A stretch of 64,000 bases of DNA from Methylobacterium nodulans ORS 2060 (GTDB lineage Bacteria > Pseudomonadota > Alphaproteobacteria > Rhizobiales > Beijerinckiaceae): positions 7,708,461-7,772,460 of the forward strand of contig NC_011894.1 of assembly GCF_000022085.1 (NCBI RefSeq), in the 5' to 3' direction. Positions 60,609 through 64,000 of this stretch are shown one piece after another (positions within the stretch are counted from its first letter, which is position 1; every line of letters begins with the position of its first letter). The position numbers and the translations under genes were made by a program. The notes below the pieces were generated by a model, which searched no databases, was not told where the DNA came from, and saw nothing but the letters and a program-made list of their open reading frames with translations.

Positions 60609-61300
60609 ACGGCGGACAGGATCTCGGCGGCATGCAGGGCTTCGGGCCGATCGGTTTCGAGGCGGACGAGCCCTGGTTCCACGCGCCCTGGGAGCGGCGC
60701 GTCTTCGCCCTGGCGCTGGCCATGGGGTTCACCGGCGCCTGGAATCTCGATGCCAGCCGGGCGGCCCGCGAATCGCTGCCGCCCGGCGAGTACCTGACCT
60801 CCAGCTACTACGCGATCTGGTTCAAGGCGCTGGAGAAGCAGGTGCTCCGGCACGGTCTCGCGAGCGAGGAGGAACTGGCGGCGGGCGCGGCCCTGACGCC
60901 GCCCGCACCCGTCGCCCGGGTGCTGCGGGCCGAGCAGGTGGCGCCGCTCTTCGCGCAGGGGTTCCCGAGCGACCGCCCCTCCCCGCACCCGGCCCGCTTC
61001 GCGGTTGGCGACGAGGTGACGGCAAAGACGATCAACCCGGTCGGCCATACGCGCCTGCCGCGTTACGTCCGCGGCCGCACCGGCACGGTCGAGCGGGTGC
61101 ACGGCACCTTCGTGTTCCCGGATTCGAATGCGCATTTCGCCGGCGAGGCGCCGCAATGGCTCTACACGGTGCGCTTCCCGGGCGTGGAACTGTGGGGCGA
61201 GGATGCCGATCCGGGCCTGGCAGTCTCGGTCAACGCCTTCGAGAGCTACCTGGAGCCGGCCCGCCGGGCGGAGGTGCGTCGGCCGGAGGCCGACGCGTGA
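60605..61300 (+). CDS. nthB: nitrile hydratase subunit beta
   Basis: A 231-residue partner subunit. The N-terminus [17 protein letters not shown] is the family signature, followed by [20 protein letters not shown] and [20 protein letters not shown]. The C-terminal SH3-like barrel has [20 protein letters not shown] and [14 protein letters not shown]. It forms a heterodimer with alpha. Its stop overlaps the GTG of the accessory gene. Confidence 0.94.
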   Translation: MNGGQDLGGMQGFGPIGFEADEPWFHAPWERRVFALALAMGFTGAWNLDASRAARESLPPGEYLTSSYYAIWFKALEKQVLRHGLASEEELAAGAALTPPAPVARVLRAEQVAPLFAQGFPSDRPSPHPARFAVGDEVTAKTINPVGHTRLPRYVRGRTGTVERVHGTFVFPDSNAHFAGEAPQWLYTVRFPGVELWGEDADPGLAVSVNAFESYLEPARRAEVRRPEADA

Positions 61301-61605
61301 GGACGCCCGACGCCCCCGCCTTCGCGGCTCCCTGGGAGGCGCAGACCTTCGCGCTCGTCGTGGCGCTGCACGACCGCGGGCTGTTCACCTGGGGCGAATG
61401 GGCCGAGGCGCTCGGCGCGGCGGCCCGCCGGGGCGACCGCCCGGCCGACTATGCGCTGTGGCTGGAGACGATCGAGACGCTTCTCGCCGCCCGCGGCGTT
61501 ACCACGGCGGAGGCTCTGTCCGGCCGCCGGGACGCCTTCGCGCGGGCCGCCGCGGCGACGCCGCACGGGCAGCCGATCCTGCTGGCCAACGACCCGGGCG
61601 CCTGA
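61297..61605 (+). CDS. nitrile hydratase accessory/activator protein
   Basis: A 102-residue protein from GTG 61297 overlapping the end of the beta gene. It resembles the beta-subunit N-terminal region (FAAPWEAQTFALVVALHDRG; LFTWGEWAEALGAAARRGD), as small activator proteins of cobalt nitrile hydratases do. These exchange or deliver the cobalt-loaded alpha subunit. The three overlapping genes form a complete minimal operon, closed by a terminator. Confidence 0.85.
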   Translation: MRTPDAPAFAAPWEAQTFALVVALHDRGLFTWGEWAEALGAAARRGDRPADYALWLETIETLLAARGVTTAEALSGRRDAFARAAAATPHGQPILLANDPGA

Positions 61606-61632
61606 CGGCGCAAGACCTGACGGCGCACGAAA

Positions 61633-61655
61633 AAGCCCGGTCGAGAACCGGGCTT
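61633..61655. terminator. bidirectional intrinsic terminator
   Basis: AAGCCCGGT and ACCGGGCTT form a nine-pair stem with a five-base loop. A-run on the left side (a U-run in minus-strand RNA) serves rpsT; on the plus strand the following TT tract is short. It lies between the convergent nitrile hydratase operon and rpsT. Confidence 0.85.
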
Positions 61656-61692
61656 CATCCGTCCCTTCATCCGTCCGACGATGCGGCCGTGA

Positions 61693-61959
61693 TCAGGCCT
61701 GCAGCGCCTTCACCCGGGCCGCGAGGCGCGAGACCTTCCGGGAGGCCGTGTTCTTGTGAACGATGCCCTTCTGGGACGCGCGCATGATCTCCGGCTCGGC
61801 GGAGCGCAGGGCGGCGAGTGCGTTGGCGGCGTCGCCGGAGGCGATGGCCTCCTCGACCTTGCGCATGAAGGTGCGCATGCGGCTGCGGCGCGAGCGGTTG
61901 ATCGCCGTGCGCTTGGCGATCTTGCGGGTCATCTTCTTGGCCGACACGGTGTTGGCCAT
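61693..61959 (-). CDS. rpsT: 30S ribosomal protein S20
   Basis: An 88-residue basic helical ribosomal protein: [40 protein letters not shown] and [20 protein letters not shown]. The length and sequence are normal. GAGGACAGCCG precedes the ATG at 61959. It converges on the nitrile hydratase operon. Confidence 0.96.
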
Positions 61960-62170
61960 CGGCTGTCCTCATCTCGATTGCGCGATGCGCGAGGGCCCGG
62001 AGGCGTGGCGGCGTCGCGTGGTATGGCGCTGGAAGCACGGAAAGCCGCCGGGGCGAGCCGGCGGGTTCGCGAGGCGCCGTCTATAGACGCGCTGTCTGCC
62101 ATCGTCAACGCAGGACTCCTCGCGCCGCCCGCATCCCGTTACGACAGGATCGGTTTCACGGAGCTTCGAC

Positions 62171-63175
62171 ATGACCCGCCCGGACGACGACCCGACCCGC
62201 GCGGCGCGCCTCGCGCGCTTCCAGCCGCTGTCCGGCATGGCGATGCCGCGTTTCGCGGGGCTCGCCAGCCTGATGCGCCTGCCGGTGCTGACGCCTAAGG
62301 AGGCCGTCGCCGAGCCGATCGATATCGGCCTCTTCGGCATCCCCTTCGACAGCGCCACCACGAACCGGCCGGGGGCACGGCTCGGGCCGCGGGGCGTGCG
62401 CGAGCAATCGGCCCTGATGCGCCTCGTCAACCACGCCACGGGCGTGTGCCCCTACGAACTCTGCGCCTGCGCGGATCTCGGCGACGTGCCGGTCAATCCC
62501 GCCGACGTTGTCGACACGCTGGCGCGTATCGAGGCCTTCACGGCGCCGCTGCACGCGGCCGGCCTGACCCTGCTCGCCATTGGCGGCGACCACCTCGTCA
62601 CCTATCCGCTGCTGCGCACGCTGGGCCGGGACGCACCCGTGGGGCTCATCCACATCGACGCGCACAGCGACACGACGGACAGCTATTTCGGCGGCGCCAA
62701 GCTCACCCACGGCACCCCGTTCCGCCGGGCCATCGAGGATGGCGTGCTCGATCCGAAGCGCAGCGTGCAGATCGGCATTCGCGGCACGCTCTACGCCCGG
62801 GACGAGCGCCGATGGGCCCTCGATCAGGGCATCCGCATCATCGAGATGGAGCGCGTCATCGCGCAGGGCCTGCCCGCCGTGGTGACCGAGGCCCGGGCGG
62901 TGGTCGGCGCCGGGCCGACCTACCTGAGCTTCGACATCGACTCGATCGATCCCGCCTTCGCCCCCGGCACCGGCACGCCCGAGATCGGTGGCTTCACCTC
63001 GCGCGAGGCGCTGTTCCTGGTCCGGGGGCTGCGCGGCCTCGATCTCGTGGGGGCCGACGTGGTGGAGGTCGCCCCGCCCCTCGACCCCTCCGGCACCACC
63101 GCGCTCGTCGGCGCGACCTTCGCCTTCGAGCTGCTGTGCCTGCTCGCCGAGGCGCGGGCGCGGCGCCGGGGCTGA
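62171..63175 (+). CDS. speB: agmatinase / ureohydrolase family protein
   Basis: A 334-residue binuclear manganese ureohydrolase. The metal motifs are AIGGDHLVTYPLL, IHIDAHSDTTDSYFGG and SFDIDSIDPAFAPGTGTPEI, which are all complete. Agmatinase (agmatine to putrescine and urea) is the likely function, but guanidinobutyrase or a guanidine hydrolase cannot be excluded by motif alone. The start at 62171 (MTRPDDDPTRAARLARFQPL) follows GGAG. The stop codon touches a MITE-like repeat. Confidence 0.85.
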   Translation: MTRPDDDPTRAARLARFQPLSGMAMPRFAGLASLMRLPVLTPKEAVAEPIDIGLFGIPFDSATTNRPGARLGPRGVREQSALMRLVNHATGVCPYELCACADLGDVPVNPADVVDTLARIEAFTAPLHAAGLTLLAIGGDHLVTYPLLRTLGRDAPVGLIHIDAHSDTTDSYFGGAKLTHGTPFRRAIEDGVLDPKRSVQIGIRGTLYARDERRWALDQGIRIIEMERVIAQGLPAVVTEARAVVGAGPTYLSFDIDSIDPAFAPGTGTPEIGGFTSREALFLVRGLRGLDLVGADVVEVAPPLDPSGTTALVGATFAFELLCLLAEARARRRG

Positions 63176-63360
63176 TACCAACGGTCATTTCCATGTGACC
63201 GTTGGTTCCGTTCTCGGATTTTCGCCAAGCCTCGGATTTTCGCCAAGCCTCGTCACAAAGCCTTTGGCTTGGCATCGACAATGCGAGACAGGTCGACGGC
63301 CCGATGCGTGAGCATGCGCGGCAGCACCTGGCTTACGTCAGCAGCCTGGGCCGTTGGTAT
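63175..63360. repeat. MITE-like interspersed repeat, copy 2
   Basis: The termini ATACCAACGGTC (63175-63186) and GGCCGTTGGTAT (63349-63360) are inverted repeats. The left end can also fold on itself (ACCAACGGTCA with TGACCGTTGGT). Inside, CGGATTTTCGCCAAGCCT is duplicated in tandem. It matches 50491-50612 and begins exactly at the agmatinase stop codon. Confidence 0.75.
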
Positions 63361-64000
63361 GATCCGTGAGCCGGCCTCCCCTCTCCCACCCGGGAGAGGG
63401 GTTCCTCGTGCCCTGTCAAGCCCCCGTCCCGCCCCGACGGCCTTTCCACCGCCGTGTCCCCGGCCCCCTCCCCGTTCTCGACACGCTTCCGGGCCGTCGC
63501 CCCTCCGCGGCGCCATGATTCGCGCCGGTTTGCGAAGAATCCGGGATTCCAAGCCGTTGCGCCGGGATAACCTGTGCGCCGGGCGTGGGCCGGCGAAGGG
63601 ATCAAGCCGGCGTTAACCACCCGGCGAAGCCTTCCTGTTGCGAAGCTTCACCAGGAGAGCGTAACGTCCCGGTGTTCCCGCCGGGCGGCGGAGCGCGCTC
63701 CCGTCTTCCTGAAGTCACGATTCGTGTCGTCGGCCTTCGCGTCGCCGCACGGCGAGTCGTGCCCTGCGCCGACCGCCGCCACGGCCCGGGTGCGCAAGGA
63801 AGTTTGGCGGAGCGTCGCTTAAGGAAAACGAGACTTCTTGTTGATAGACCCGTGGGGAAGGCGGGGATGAGGCTGGGGGTAGTTGACTCTTGGTTCCTCA
63901 CCAGGGCCGACATGGTTCGAACTGGGACATGTCGGGAGTTGCGTATCGGCGTACGGGCCAGCCGCGGGCAGAAGCGGGCGGTCCGAGAGAGGACCCATCA
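63361..64000. other. gene-free stretch to the window edge
   Basis: No supported gene. A 103-codon minus-strand frame at 63602-63913 has Arg/Pro/Thr-rich shadow-like composition and no ribosome binding site. No tRNA, terminator or DnaA-box cluster was seen. Confidence 0.4.

Noticed and set aside
63602..63913. A 103-codon minus-strand gene
   Set aside because: Composition is Arg/Pro/Thr-rich, with no ribosome binding site or motif.
63361..64000. Replication origin near rpsT
   Set aside because: No cluster of DnaA-box-like sequences and no dnaA in the window.

Overview
The window reads as a chromosome segment of a high-GC alphaproteobacterium, most likely Methylobacterium or a close relative. 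The evidence is the split F0 operon order atpI-atpB-atpE-b'-atpF, the run mutY / dciA-like / dsbA-like / smc, MucR regulators, a phasin, and several small proteins of a kind I associate with Methylobacteriaceae. No rRNA operon or CRISPR array was seen. The species assignment is an inference from gene content.

About 1-27,580 is an accessory island with much decay. It holds an IS5-family and an IS701-family element lying end to end (465-2852), a second intact IS5-type element (18476-19399), remnants of ISAs1, IS630 and IS256 transposases, a 186-bp MITE-like element, a broken and an intact HNH protein, a MucR fragment and an intact mucR, a truncated SRAP gene, a recombinase / transporter chimera, and many small hypothetical genes. 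Working-looking cargo includes a CorC/HlyC membrane protein, a phasin beside a hemerythrin-like protein that has lost its metal ligands, an acetoacetate decarboxylase-family gene and a LysR regulator. The right edge is marked by a tyrosine integrase (26116-27426) and the 3' part of a tRNA-Glu(CTC) gene (27531-27579), which I read as an attachment scar. Next to the integrase lie an HNH gene and an AT-rich DUF4238 gene, a plausible recently acquired cargo.

About 27,600-40,700 is a second, thinner accessory zone made largely of broken genes: a 5'-truncated BASS-type transporter, an SDR pseudogene, a mucR stopped by one in-frame TGA, and HlyD and glycosyltransferase remnants. Intact genes are an O-methyltransferase, an NmrA-like/cupin pair, and a LigD-like protein with phosphoesterase and polymerase domains but no ligase domain.

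About 40,700-64,000 is core chromosome with tight operons: mutY divergent from dciA-dsbA-smc; atpIBE-b'-F closed by a terminator; cinA-like and gpt; soxXYZA for thiosulfate oxidation without an adjacent soxB; a cobalt-type nitrile hydratase (alpha, beta, accessory) with start/stop overlaps; rpsT; and an agmatinase-family gene. Short interspersed repeats sit between core genes: a MITE-like family (50491-50612, 63175-63360) and a palindromic family with five copies at 57,925-58,832.

The structures least explained by known features are two tandem, terminator-bearing repeat arrays (21962-22341 and 23237-23940) that look like small-RNA or multi-terminator modules, and a dense set of TCGGA-type repeats plus a leader hairpin upstream of mucR.
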